DNA of 64,000 bases, taken from the NCBI GenBank assembly GCA_023433705.1, contig JAEYUC010000036.1, forward strand, positions 11,980 to 75,979. The letters are read 5' to 3'. This document shows positions 1 to 7,972 of the stretch, piece by piece (position 1 is the stretch's first letter; each line of letters opens with the position of its first letter). The translations under genes and the position numbers were made by a program. Source of the stretch: Pseudomonadota bacterium. GTDB taxonomy: Bacteria; Pseudomonadota; Gammaproteobacteria; Steroidobacterales; Steroidobacteraceae. The notes under the pieces are model-generated. The model did no database searches, had not been told where the DNA came from, and worked only from the letters and a program-made list of their open reading frames with translations.

Positions 1-201
1 CTTCCCACCGAGGTGCGCGAGCTGTATGCGTCGCTGGAACGTTCCGAGGCGCGGCACTTCGAGCTGTACCTCGACTTCGCGCAACGCGAGTTCGATGCCG
101 AAGAGATAGAGGCGCGCCTCGCGCTGATCTCGGCGCGCGAAGCCGAGCTCGCCACCTCTCCGGACACCGAGCTGCGCTTCCACTCCGGCCCCATCTGTTG
201 A
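1..201 (+). CDS. miaE: tRNA-(ms2io6A)-hydroxylase MiaE, C-terminal part
   Basis: The open frame runs in from the left edge (no start in the window) and ends at TGA 199-201, giving the last 66 residues. The segment SEARHFELYLDFA carries the E-x-x-H iron-ligand pattern of the ferritin-like diiron fold, and the ending PDTELRFHSG is typical of MiaE. MiaE hydroxylates the 2-methylthio-isopentenyl adenosine at position 37 of tRNAs that read UNN codons. The GTG at 13 is internal, not a start. The gene converges on lpxH, with an inverted repeat in the gap. Family assignment rests on the C-terminal third only. Confidence 0.8.
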   Translation, partial: LPTEVRELYASLERSEARHFELYLDFAQREFDAEEIEARLALISAREAELATSPDTELRFHSGPIC

Positions 202-212
202 CGCGCTGTTTC

Positions 213-292
213 GGGACAGATTTATTTATCGACGATAACGCTCGGCCCGTAGTTTCCTGCGCGCAGGCATCGTCGATAAATAAATCTGTCCC
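213..292. repeat. Long perfect inverted repeat, REP-like, between convergent genes
   Basis: Arms 213-236 and 269-292 are exact reverse complements of 24 nt each, starting GGGACAGATTTATTTATC. The 32-nt loop holds a second palindrome, CCTGCGCGCAGG (256-267). It lies between the stop of miaE and the stop of lpxH. The arms begin with the GGGACAG word that also marks two repeats near 61.5 and 63.2 kb. As RNA it would form a very stable cruciform-like hairpin and could end transcription from both sides, although no classical U-tract follows. Membership of the REP/RAYT-mobilised repeat class is inference; no transposase is in the window. Confidence 0.75.
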
Positions 293-303
293 CGACCTCC
301 GAG

Positions 304-1038
304 CTAACGCGGCAGTGGGATCTCTCTCACGCCCTCGGAGCTGATGGCCACGCAGCTCGCCGCTTCGTACCAGGGCGCGAGCACGACGCGTTCCGCGGGT
401 TTGCCATCCACGTCGAATCGATGGATCGCCGGGCGATGTGTATGTCCGTGGATGAGCCGGCGCGCGCCGGTGGCGCGCATCGCGCGGGTCACGGCATCGG
501 GGTTCACGTCCATGAGCACGGGAACCTGCCGCTCCGTGTGCTCCTTGCTGCCCGCGCGCGCGGCGGTCGCCAGCGTCCGGCGGTTTTCGAGCGGCAACGA
601 CAGGAATCGCCGCTGCCAGCGTTCGCGACGCACGATGCTGCGCAACTCCTGGTACGGCCAGTCCTCGGTGCAGAACACGTCGCCATGGCTCAGCAGCGTC
701 GGCACGCCGTGCAGGTCCACCATCACGGGGTCCGGGAGTAGTTTGACGCCGGTGCGTTTCTCGAACCCTTCACCGAGCAGGAAATCGCGATTGCCATGCA
801 ACGCGTAGACCGCGACGCCGGCGGCGCTCAGCGCCGCGAGCCCGTCGCAGGCACGCGAATTGGCGGGATCGTCGTCGTCATCGCCGACCCAGGCTTCGAA
901 CAGGTCGCCGAGCAGATAGAGCGAGTCGGCGTCCCGGGCCGGGCCCGCGAGAAACTTAAGGAATGCATCGATCGCCCAGGGAGCCTCGCTGTCCAGGTGC
1001 AGGTCGGAAGCGAACAGGCTGTGGCGCGCCGCGCTCAC
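304..1038 (-). CDS. lpxH: UDP-2,3-diacylglucosamine diphosphatase LpxH
   Basis: A 244-residue calcineurin-like metallophosphoesterase, the usual length for LpxH. It hydrolyses UDP-2,3-diacylglucosamine to lipid X and UMP at the inner membrane in lipid A synthesis. The metal-site motifs appear in order: SDLHLD near the N-terminus, GDLFEAWVGDD, HGNRDF, SHGDVFCTED and HGHTHRP. The start is a GTG (1036-1038) that overlaps the stop of the upstream cyclophilin gene by 4 nt (GTGA), so the two are translationally coupled. The same cyclophilin-lpxH pairing is seen in other gammaproteobacteria. Confidence 0.93.
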   Translation of the reverse strand: MSAARHSLFASDLHLDSEAPWAIDAFLKFLAGPARDADSLYLLGDLFEAWVGDDDDDPANSRACDGLAALSAAGVAVYALHGNRDFLLGEGFEKRTGVKLLPDPVMVDLHGVPTLLSHGDVFCTEDWPYQELRSIVRRERWQRRFLSLPLENRRTLATAARAGSKEHTERQVPVLMDVNPDAVTRAMRATGARRLIHGHTHRPAIHRFDVDGKPAERVVLAPWYEAASCVAISSEGVREIPLPR

Positions 1039-1742
1039 TTCGGCGGCGTCGATCCCGGTGGCGGTGAGCTTTCAGCCGGTGGCGGTGCGGACTCGCCGGC
1101 TTCGTCCGCCGGCGTGCCGGCGGGCGGTTGCGCGGCAGGTGCTTCGGCCGGCGCCGCGGCGGCGGGCGCGGGACTCGAATCCCCGATGATTTCCATCTTC
1201 TCGATCACGACTTCCTTGATCGGCACGTCCTGCTTGAAGGGTTCCTTCCCGGTCGTCGGCGACACGCTGATCCGGTCGACGACTTCCATGCCCTCGACGA
1301 CCTTGCCGAACACCGCATATCCCCAGCGCGTGGGCAGCGGATCGAGATCCGCGTTGTCGGCGACGTTGATGAAGAACTGGGCGTCGCCCGTGTGCGGGCC
1401 GGAGGCGCGCGCCAGCCCGACCGTCCCGCGAAGATTCTTGAGCCCGTTGCCGGCCTCGTTGGGTATCTGCTTCAAGGTCGGCTTCGCCTTGTAGTCGGGT
1501 CCGACTCCGCCGCCCTGGATCAGGAATCCGGAGATCACGCGGTGAAAGAGCGTGTTCGTGTAATGCCCCCTGCGGACGTAGGTGACGAAATTCTCGACTG
1601 TCAGCGGAGCGCGGTCGCGCTGCAGTTCGATGACGAACGAGCCGAGATTCGTGGTCACGCGCACACGTTCGGGACCCGCCGCCTGGGCGGCGAAGGACAA
1701 CAGGATGGCTGCAAGGCCGATGAGGGGACGTCGGATTTTCAT
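1035..1742 (-). CDS. Periplasmic cyclophilin-type peptidyl-prolyl isomerase
   Basis: The chosen ATG at 1742 gives 235 residues beginning MKIRRPLIGLAAILLSF, a clear Sec signal peptide with likely cleavage after AQA. An upstream in-frame start at 1814 would bury this signal and overlap gltX. The core has cyclophilin motifs FHRVISGFLIQGG, ARASGPHTGDAQFFINV and RWGYAVFGKV, so it should catalyse prolyl cis-trans isomerisation in envelope protein folding. The last ~48 residues are a Pro/Ala-rich low-complexity tail absent from E. coli PpiA. It precedes and overlaps lpxH and is divergent from gltX, sharing a 56-bp promoter gap. Confidence 0.88.
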   Translation of the reverse strand: MKIRRPLIGLAAILLSFAAQAAGPERVRVTTNLGSFVIELQRDRAPLTVENFVTYVRRGHYTNTLFHRVISGFLIQGGGVGPDYKAKPTLKQIPNEAGNGLKNLRGTVGLARASGPHTGDAQFFINVADNADLDPLPTRWGYAVFGKVVEGMEVVDRISVSPTTGKEPFKQDVPIKEVVIEKMEIIGDSSPAPAAAAPAEAPAAQPPAGTPADEAGESAPPPAESSPPPGSTPPK

Positions 1743-1798
1743 GGTCGCGATTCTACCGAAGCCGCGCCGCATCGAGCGGATTCCCGTAAAATTCGCGG

Positions 1799-3217
1799 GT
1801 GTCTCCCAGCCCAATCTCGACCATCACGACCCGCTTCGCACCCAGCCCGACGGGCGAGCTGCATCTCGGCAACGCCCGCACGGCGCTGTTCAGCTGGTTG
1901 TTCGCGCGGCATCACGGCGGGCGTTTCGTCCTGCGCATCGAGGACACCGACACCGAGCGCAGCAAGGAGGAGTTCACCGCCGCGCTGATGCAGGACCTCG
2001 AGTGGATGGGTCTCGCGTGGGACGCGGGTCCCGGCAAGGAAATTCCCGGCGTCGAATATCGACAGTCGCGCCGCGGCGCGATCTACGCGCGCCATTCCGC
2101 GACGCTCGATGCGCGTGGGCTCACGTATCCGTGTTACTGCACGCCGCTCGAGCTGGAACTGTCCCGCAAGGCGCAGCTAGCCGCGGGACGGCCTCCGCGT
2201 TACGCCGGCACCTGCCGCGAGCTCTCCGCCGAAGCGCGCGTGCGCAAGAGCGCGCAGGGCATCTCGCCGACGACGCGCTTTCGCGTGCCGACGGGGCGGT
2301 TCGTCGAGTTCGACGACATGGTCCACGGCGCGCAGCGCTTCGCCACCGACGACATCGGCGACTTCATCCTGCGGCGCGCCGACGGCAGCGCGGCGTTTTT
2401 CTTCAGCAATGCCATCGACGACGCCGAGATGGACATCACGCACGTCTTGCGCGGCGAGGACCACCTGACGAACACGCCGCGGCAGCTGCTGGTTCTCGAG
2501 GCGCTGGGACTGCGCGCGCCGACCTATGGGCACCTCTCGCTGCTGGTCGGCGCCGACGGCACGCCGCTCTCCAAGCGCCACGGCGCGACGACGCTGCGCG
2601 AGTTCCGCGAGCGTGGCTATCTACCGTCGGCGCTGAACAATCACCTGTTCCGGCTGGGGCACTCGAGCAGCGAGCACGGCGTGTTGCCGCTCGAAGCGAT
2701 GGCCAGGCACTTCACCGTGAAACATCTCGGTCGCGCGCCGGCACGCTTCGAGGAGTCGCAGCTCAATGCGTGGCAGCGCGACGTCGCGCACCACCTGCCG
2801 CTCGAGGAGAGCGAGCGCTGGCTCGCGCCCGAAACGCCGGACGACATCGATCCGCAGCGCCGCCGCGCCTTCATCGCGGCGATCCGCCCCAACGTGCTGC
2901 TGCCGAAGGACGTCGCGCACTGGCGCGAGGTCGTGTTCGGTGGCGCGCCGCCGCTCGACGAAGCCGCGCTCGCGCGCGTGCGCGAGGCCGGCACGCAGTT
3001 TTTCCGCGCCGCCGCGGACGCCGCCCGGGACAGGGGCGGCGATCTCGATGCCATCGTCAACGCGGTCAAGACCGCGACCGGCGCGAAAGGCCAGGCGCTG
3101 TGGAAGCCCCTGCGTCTCGCGCTCACCGGCACGTCCGAGGGCCCCGAACTCGCGCCGCTGCTCAAGGCCATGCCCGACTCGACCATCCACGACCGCCTGA
3201 ACCGCTTCGCCGCATGA
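1799..3217 (+). CDS. gltX: Glutamyl-tRNA synthetase
   Basis: This 472-residue class I aminoacyl-tRNA synthetase has the usual GltX length. RFAPSPTGELHLGNARTAL contains the HIGH-type signature (HLGN) and LSKRHGATTLREF the KMSKS-type loop. The start is GTG at 1799, directly before the conserved N-terminal strand; no better ATG exists nearby. It charges tRNA-Glu with glutamate. Whether it is discriminating, or also makes Glu-tRNA-Gln, cannot be told without knowing whether GlnRS or GatCAB is present. Its stop overlaps the cysS start (ATGA at 3214-3217), giving a two-synthetase operon. Confidence 0.95.
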   Translation: MSPSPISTITTRFAPSPTGELHLGNARTALFSWLFARHHGGRFVLRIEDTDTERSKEEFTAALMQDLEWMGLAWDAGPGKEIPGVEYRQSRRGAIYARHSATLDARGLTYPCYCTPLELELSRKAQLAAGRPPRYAGTCRELSAEARVRKSAQGISPTTRFRVPTGRFVEFDDMVHGAQRFATDDIGDFILRRADGSAAFFFSNAIDDAEMDITHVLRGEDHLTNTPRQLLVLEALGLRAPTYGHLSLLVGADGTPLSKRHGATTLREFRERGYLPSALNNHLFRLGHSSSEHGVLPLEAMARHFTVKHLGRAPARFEESQLNAWQRDVAHHLPLEESERWLAPETPDDIDPQRRRAFIAAIRPNVLLPKDVAHWREVVFGGAPPLDEAALARVREAGTQFFRAAADAARDRGGDLDAIVNAVKTATGAKGQALWKPLRLALTGTSEGPELAPLLKAMPDSTIHDRLNRFAA

Positions 3218-4605
3218 TCCGCATACACAATTCGCTGACCGGCCAGAAAGAGGAACTCCAGCCGGTCGAACCCGGCCACGTCCGCATGTACAGCTGCGGC
3301 ATCACCGTCTACGACTATTTCCACGTCGGCAACGCGCGCATGCTCGTCGTGTTCGACATGGTGAGCCGGTACCTGCGGCATCGCGGTTTCCGCGTGACCT
3401 ACGTGCGCAACATCACCGACGTCGACGACAAGATCATCAACCGCGCGCGTGAGGCCGGCGTCGACTGGCGCGAACACGCCAGGAAATACACCCAGGCGAT
3501 GCACGAGGACCTCGACGAGCTCGGCTGCCTGCGGCCCGAGAAGGAGCCGAAGGCTTCCGAGTACATCGACGAGATGCTGAAGATGATCGGCCAGCTCATC
3601 GACAACGGCTACGCGTACCAGGCGCCGAACGGCGACGTGATGTACGACGTGCACAAGTTCGCGGAATACGGAAAGCTCTCCGGCAAGCGGCTCGAGGATC
3701 TACGCGCCGGCGCGCGCGTGGAAGTAGATAGCGCGAAGCGCGATCCGCTCGACTTCGTGTTGTGGAAATCCGCGAAGCCCGGCGAGCCCGCTTGGCCGTC
3801 ACCCTGGGGTGATGGACGTCCCGGCTGGCACATCGAATGCTCGGCGATGTCGACGAAGGAGCTCGGCGAGCATTTCGACATCCACGGTGGCGGCGTCGAT
3901 CTCAAGTTCCCGCATCACGAGAACGAAATCGCGCAGACCTGCGGCGCCACCGGCGGGAAGTTCGCCGAGATCTGGATGCACAACGGCTTCCTCAACATCG
4001 ACAACGAGAAGATGTCGAAGTCGCTCGGCAATTTCTTCACCACGCGCGAGGTGCTCGCGAAGGTGAAGGCGCCGGAAGTGCTGCGTTTCTTCCTGCTGTC
4101 GAGCCACTACCGCGGGCCGATGAACTATTCGCCCGACCAGCTCGACCTCGCGGAGGCGGGCCTCAACCGCTTGTACACGGCATTGCGCGAAGTGCCGGTG
4201 GTGGATGGGCATACGCCCACCGCCGCGACGCAGGCTTTTCACGACGCGATGAACGACGACTTCAACACGCCGGAAGCGATCGCCGTGCTGCAGGGTCTCG
4301 CGCGCGAGATCAACACGGCGCGTGCGGCGGGCGCGGACTCTCCGAAGGCCACGTCGCTCGCGAGCGAGCTGCGCGCGCTGGGCGCCGCGCTCGGTCTGCT
4401 GCAGTCGCCGCCTGAGGCATGGTTCCGCGCGGGCGCGGCCGGGGGTCTCTCCGACGCAGAGATCGACGAACGCATCGCGGCGCGCCTCGCGGCCCGCAAG
4501 GCGAAGAACTGGGCCGAATCCGACCGGATACGCGACGAACTGGCCGCGGCCGGCGTGATCCTCGAGGACAAGCCCGGTGGCGTGACCACATGGCGCCGGG
4601 CCTGA
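3214..4605 (+). CDS. cysS: Cysteinyl-tRNA synthetase
   Basis: 463 residues, the normal CysS length, starting at the ATG that overlaps the gltX stop. The N-terminal CGITVYDYFHVGNARM is the HIGH region with a zinc-ligand Cys; the usual CGPTVYD has Ile in place of Pro here. Other landmarks are IECSAMSTKELGEHFDIHGG and FPHHENE for zinc and cysteine binding, and EKMSKSLGNF for the KMSKS loop. The C-terminus ends in the DALR-like anticodon domain. A much longer frame open from 1582 is only the antisense or out-of-frame shadow of gltX upstream of this start. Confidence 0.96.
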   Translation: MIRIHNSLTGQKEELQPVEPGHVRMYSCGITVYDYFHVGNARMLVVFDMVSRYLRHRGFRVTYVRNITDVDDKIINRAREAGVDWREHARKYTQAMHEDLDELGCLRPEKEPKASEYIDEMLKMIGQLIDNGYAYQAPNGDVMYDVHKFAEYGKLSGKRLEDLRAGARVEVDSAKRDPLDFVLWKSAKPGEPAWPSPWGDGRPGWHIECSAMSTKELGEHFDIHGGGVDLKFPHHENEIAQTCGATGGKFAEIWMHNGFLNIDNEKMSKSLGNFFTTREVLAKVKAPEVLRFFLLSSHYRGPMNYSPDQLDLAEAGLNRLYTALREVPVVDGHTPTAATQAFHDAMNDDFNTPEAIAVLQGLAREINTARAAGADSPKATSLASELRALGAALGLLQSPPEAWFRAGAAGGLSDAEIDERIAARLAARKAKNWAESDRIRDELAAAGVILEDKPGGVTTWRRA

Positions 4606-4620
4606 GCCCGCGCGGTTAAA

Positions 4621-4662
4621 TTGACCCGGAGCCGGCCGGCTCGGGTATGATGCGCGCCCCCG
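4621..4662 (+). promoter_or_regulatory. Candidate promoter for the tRNA-Pro-Arg-His unit
   Basis: A -35-like TTGACC (4621-4626) and a -10-like TATGAT (4646-4651) are 19 bp apart, followed by a GCGCGCCCCC discriminator (4652-4661) typical of stringently controlled stable-RNA promoters. The spacer contains a perfect 14-bp palindrome, GAGCCGGCCGGCTC (4629-4642). The mature tRNA-Pro begins about 50 nt downstream. The spacer is longer than optimal, so the -35 assignment is tentative. Confidence 0.45.
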
Positions 4663-4710
4663 ACCGCCGGGCCCTTCCGCTGGGAAACCCCGGGCGGGCG
4701 GCATCGGCGA

Positions 4711-4787
4711 CGGGGCATGGCGCAGTCTGGTAGCGCATCTGCTTTGGGAGCAGAGGGTCGCAGGTTCGAATCCTGCTGCCCCGACCA
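4711..4787 (+). tRNA. tRNA-Pro (anticodon TGG)
   Basis: 77 nt with acceptor arms CGGGGCA and TGCCCCG, discriminator A and an encoded CCA end. The anticodon stem TCTGC/GCAGA encloses the loop TTTGGGA with anticodon TGG at 4745-4747. The T-arm GGTTCGAATCC is canonical. It is first in a three-tRNA cluster like the argX-hisR-leuT-proM locus of enteric bacteria, in another order. Confidence 0.97.
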
Positions 4788-4833
4788 ACCGATGAGTGCC
4801 GGACGCAAGTCAGGTAGTCTCCGTTCCGGCTGT

Positions 4834-4910
4834 GCGCCCGTAGCTCAGTTGGATAGAGCACCGGCCTTCTAAGCCGGTGGTCGCAGGTTCGACTCCTGCC
4901 GGGCGCGCCA
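4834..4910 (+). tRNA. tRNA-Arg (anticodon TCT)
   Basis: 77 nt with acceptor arms GCGCCCG and CGGGCGC, discriminator G and encoded CCA. The anticodon stem CCGGC/GCCGG holds the loop CTTCTAA with TCT at 4868-4870, so it reads AGA/AGG. It lies 46 nt after tRNA-Pro and 20 nt before tRNA-His, most likely in one transcript. Confidence 0.97.
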
Positions 4911-4930
4911 TTTGAGGCGATGTTTTCTGT

Positions 4931-5007
4931 GGTGGCCGTAGCTCAGCTGGTAGAGCCCCGGGTTGTGATCTCGGCTGTCGTGGGTTCGAGTCCCATCGGC
5001 CACCCCA
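4931..5007 (+). tRNA. tRNA-His (anticodon GTG)
   Basis: 77 nt including the extra G at position -1 (4931) that pairs with discriminator C5004, the identity mark of tRNA-His. Acceptor arms are GTGGCCG and CGGCCAC, with encoded CCA. The anticodon stem CCGGG/CTCGG includes a G-T wobble and holds the loop TTGTGAT with anticodon GTG. It is the last tRNA of the cluster; the convergent MFS gene ends 10 nt beyond. Confidence 0.96.
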
Positions 5008-5017
5008 TTTCTTCTTC

Positions 5018-6499
5018 CTAACGCTTCGCTCGTCCCCAGAGCTGCTCGTACTTCCATCCGGTCAGGTCTTCGACGACCGCCCGGTTTTCCGGTGTCGGTT
5101 CCGTGCCCGGGTGTTTCTTGAACCGCTCGATCTCCTCCATGAGCACGGCGTGCGTGGCGCTGTTGAGCTTGAAGCGCAGCGAGACCACGAAACCGAATAC
5201 GAGCACGGCGAGCACGCCGAAACCCATGATGTAGACCACGGCGTCCACCACCGACTGCGGCTGCGCGAGACTCTTCGGAATGAGCCCCGCCGCGTTGAGG
5301 ATCTGGCTCACCGCGAAAATCGCCACGGACTGCATGAGCTTGCGGACGAAGGTCATGACGCCCGCGAACGCACCTTCGCGCCGGCGGCCGGTTACGATCT
5401 CGTCGACGTCCGGCATGTAGTTGTAGACGCTCCACGGAATGTAGTTGAGCGCGCCGCGACCGAGGCCGGCGACCGCGACCACCACCATGAACCACGTGAT
5501 GTCGGTGACGCCGGCCGAGTAGAGCGCCAGCAATCCGATGACGCTGACGCCGAACAGCACGATGGCCATGCGGTAGGAAGGCGCGGGATGGATGCGCACG
5601 AACAGCCAGATGGTCGCGATCACCGCGACGAGTTGCGCGATCGCCATCACGGTCGTGATGTCGGACGTCATCGCGACGCTGCCGGCCAGCGCGAACGCGA
5701 TGAAGTACGCGAACACGCCGTTCAGGATGTCCTGGCTGATGTAACCGCCCAGGTACATGCCGAGGTGCAGGCGGAACGCGCGGATGCGCATCGTCGCCGC
5801 GAGATCCTCGAAGAGCTGCGTGAGATTGCTGAACGGCGATCGCTCCGGTGGTTTGTCATAGCCCGGAATCTCCTCGCGCGCGCGCTCCCAGGTGAAAAGA
5901 TAGACGGCCAGCGCGACGAACACGAAGAACACCGAGAACACGATGCCGAGATAGAGGAACGTGCGCGCGGATTCCTTGCCGCCGAGCTGCGCGACGATGA
6001 CGCCGGGCAGCCACAACGCGGCGATGTTCGCGATCTGGCCGCAGATGATGCGCGCGCCGGCGAACTTGGCCTTCGTCTTGTAGTTGGGCGACATCTCGGC
6101 CGCGAGCGTCTCGTACGGGATGATTTCCATCGCGTACACGAGCTCGAAGAAGCAGTAGGTGATGAGGTAGTACCAGAAGGTCTGACCCTCGACCCACATG
6201 AGCGCGAAGCTCGGCAGCAGCGGAATCGCCAGCAGGATGAAGAACCGGCGTCGTCCGAACTTCTGGCCGAGCCGCGTGTGATGGAAGTGATCTGAGATGT
6301 AGCCGATGACCGGCGAGAAGAACGCATCGAGCAGCCGCGCGACGACGAAGATGATGCCGGCCTCCGCGGCCGTCAGGCCGCAGAAGGTGGTGTAGAAGAA
6401 CAGGATCCAGACGCCGATGATCGACATCGCGCCGGCGCCGAGGAAGTCGTTGCTCCCGTAGGCGATGTAATGACCTGTCTTGACCTGTCGCTCCGCCAT
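5018..6499 (-). CDS. GPH-family sugar:cation symporter, probable rhamnogalacturonan-oligosaccharide transporter
   Basis: A 493-residue major-facilitator-type protein of the glycoside-pentoside-hexuronide family with about 12 hydrophobic segments. The start ATG at 6499 is preceded by a strong GGGGGGAG ribosome site. Motifs RLLDAFFSPVIGYISD and TRLGQKFGRRRFF are the family's cytoplasmic loop 2-3 signature. It ends the operon acetylesterase-rhaM-GH105-transporter, 28 nt after GH105, so the inferred cargo is an unsaturated rhamnogalacturonan disaccharide or short oligomer entering the cytoplasm with Na+ or H+. Substrate is inferred only from the neighbours. Confidence 0.8.
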   Translation of the reverse strand: MAERQVKTGHYIAYGSNDFLGAGAMSIIGVWILFFYTTFCGLTAAEAGIIFVVARLLDAFFSPVIGYISDHFHHTRLGQKFGRRRFFILLAIPLLPSFALMWVEGQTFWYYLITYCFFELVYAMEIIPYETLAAEMSPNYKTKAKFAGARIICGQIANIAALWLPGVIVAQLGGKESARTFLYLGIVFSVFFVFVALAVYLFTWERAREEIPGYDKPPERSPFSNLTQLFEDLAATMRIRAFRLHLGMYLGGYISQDILNGVFAYFIAFALAGSVAMTSDITTVMAIAQLVAVIATIWLFVRIHPAPSYRMAIVLFGVSVIGLLALYSAGVTDITWFMVVVAVAGLGRGALNYIPWSVYNYMPDVDEIVTGRRREGAFAGVMTFVRKLMQSVAIFAVSQILNAAGLIPKSLAQPQSVVDAVVYIMGFGVLAVLVFGFVVSLRFKLNSATHAVLMEEIERFKKHPGTEPTPENRAVVEDLTGWKYEQLWGRAKR

Positions 6500-6527
6500 C
6501 GCTCCCCCCGTCGTCCAGTTCTTCTTG

Positions 6528-7634
6528 TCAGTCGAAAACGCGCTTGAATTCGCCCAGCGCGAGGATCGCCATCGCCTGTCCGTACGGCATCGACGTCAAT
6601 GGAATCTTCCGGTAGCCGTCGAGATCGTTGAACACCGGCGTGCCGAACGAGACGTTCCCGAGTTCGCCCGTTGCATCGATGTTCGCGAGCACCGCCTTCA
6701 CCGCGCGGATGCCGGCTTCCTCATATTCCCGGCCGATGTACCCCTTGCGAACGGACTTGAGGATTCCATAGGCGAAACCCGCGGTGGCCGACGCCTCGAG
6801 ATAAGACCCCGGATCGTCGATGAGCGTGTGCCACAGCCCGCCCGCATCCTGATGTTTCACGAGCGTGCGGATCTGCTGCAGGTGGGTCTCGAGCAGGAAT
6901 TCGCGCAGGCCGTCCGCGGGCGGCAGGTCGAGCAGTTCGATGAACTCGGGGATCGCGATCGTGACCCAGCAATTGCCGCGCGCCCACAGCGCGTTCGCGA
7001 AGTGGTGCCGGCCGTCGAAAGTCCAGCCGTGAAACCACAATCCGGTCTTGCGGTCGACCAGGTACTTGATGTGCAGCATGAACTGGCGGCGCGCCTCCTC
7101 GACGTAGTGAGGGCGGCCCAGCAGCGTGCCGATCTTCGCGAGCGGCAACACGCTCATCATGAGCGTGTCGTCCCAGAGCTGCTGGTGGTTCACCGAGTTG
7201 AACACGATGTGCTGGAAGCCCATCTCCTCGGTGCGCGGCAGGCCGTCCATGAGCCACTCGGCCCACTCGTCCAGGTAGGGCAACCAGCCGGCGTCCGGCT
7301 TCTCCTCGTACAGATAGGCGAGCGTGAGAAAGGGCGCGACGGTGTTGATGTTCTTGGTCGGCGGTCCCGCCGCGAGACGGTCGCGGAACCAGTCGAGCAT
7401 GATCTGCCTGCAGCGCGCGTCCTTCGTCTGCTGGTAATACTTCCAGATGCCGTAAAGCCCGATGCCGTGCGTCCACTCCCAGTCGTTCCAGCCCTTGGTG
7501 TCGATGACGCGGCCGTCGTCCAGGCGCAGCAGGAATTCGCCGGAGGTGTCCTTGATCTCGACCAGGTTGCGGATCAGCAGGTGAATGGAGCGGTCGATGT
7601 CGGCGGCGTCGATGCCGTGAAGTAGTTTGGGCAC
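6528..7634 (-). CDS. Unsaturated rhamnogalacturonyl hydrolase, GH105 family
   Basis: The start is GTG at 7634, 368 residues, with GAGGA about six nt upstream; longer frames to 7748 overlap rhaM and carry non-homologous sequence. Length and sequence match the (alpha/alpha)6-barrel YteR/YesR family. FNSVNHQQLWDDTLMM around residue 155 holds the catalytic Asp region, and WTHGIGLYG and ARGNCW are barrel motifs. The enzyme hydrates and cleaves the 4,5-unsaturated galacturonyl unit left by rhamnogalacturonan lyase, releasing rhamnose. No signal peptide is seen, so it acts in the cytoplasm, consistent with uptake by the adjacent symporter. Confidence 0.88.
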   Translation of the reverse strand: MPKLLHGIDAADIDRSIHLLIRNLVEIKDTSGEFLLRLDDGRVIDTKGWNDWEWTHGIGLYGIWKYYQQTKDARCRQIMLDWFRDRLAAGPPTKNINTVAPFLTLAYLYEEKPDAGWLPYLDEWAEWLMDGLPRTEEMGFQHIVFNSVNHQQLWDDTLMMSVLPLAKIGTLLGRPHYVEEARRQFMLHIKYLVDRKTGLWFHGWTFDGRHHFANALWARGNCWVTIAIPEFIELLDLPPADGLREFLLETHLQQIRTLVKHQDAGGLWHTLIDDPGSYLEASATAGFAYGILKSVRKGYIGREYEEAGIRAVKAVLANIDATGELGNVSFGTPVFNDLDGYRKIPLTSMPYGQAMAILALGEFKRVFD

Positions 7635-7660
7635 GAAGAATCCTCGAATTCCTGGGTGTG

Positions 7661-7972
7661 TCAGTCGAGATGGAAAACGCGCACCAGCGGCCATTCGACC
7701 GGGCGGCCGTCGGGATGGGTCTGCATGAGGTCCTGCATGTAGTCCCACCAGCGACGCATGAGTGGATGGTTCGGTAGTTCGTCGCGCCGGTTGTCGTCGC
7801 GCAGCTCGAGCACCGCGAACAGCTGCAGCGTCTCCTCGTCGAGAAAGATCGAGTAGTCGCGAATACCCGAGTCGCGCAGCAGCTGAGCGAGCTCGGGCCA
7901 GATCTCGTCGTGGCGTTTCCGGTATTCGGCGACATTGCCCGGCTCGAGCTGCATGCGGAATGCGTGCTTCAT
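7661..7972 (-). CDS. rhaM: L-rhamnose mutarotase
   Basis: 103 residues, the standard RhaM size. The N-terminal MKHAFRMQLEPG, YRKRHDEIWPEL with the catalytic His at 21, and WWDYMQDLM are family hallmarks of this small ferredoxin-like dimer. It interconverts alpha- and beta-L-rhamnose in the cytoplasm, the sugar freed by the GH105 hydrolase encoded 26 nt downstream. The ATG at 7972 overlaps the stop of the acetylesterase gene by 4 nt (ATGA). No rhamnose isomerase, kinase or aldolase gene is in the window. Confidence 0.94.
   Translation of the reverse strand: MKHAFRMQLEPGNVAEYRKRHDEIWPELAQLLRDSGIRDYSIFLDEETLQLFAVLELRDDNRRDELPNHPLMRRWWDYMQDLMQTHPDGRPVEWPLVRVFHLD

Noticed and set aside
1582..3213. 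Long open frame in phase with cysS upstream of its ATG
   Set aside because: It runs through gltX in another frame, is Arg-rich low complexity, and cysS homology begins only at 3214 with the ATGA overlap.
5111..6295. Plus-strand open frame opposite the GPH symporter
   Set aside because: Product is charged, Arg/Glu/His-rich and without hydrophobic core; the minus-strand symporter is certain.
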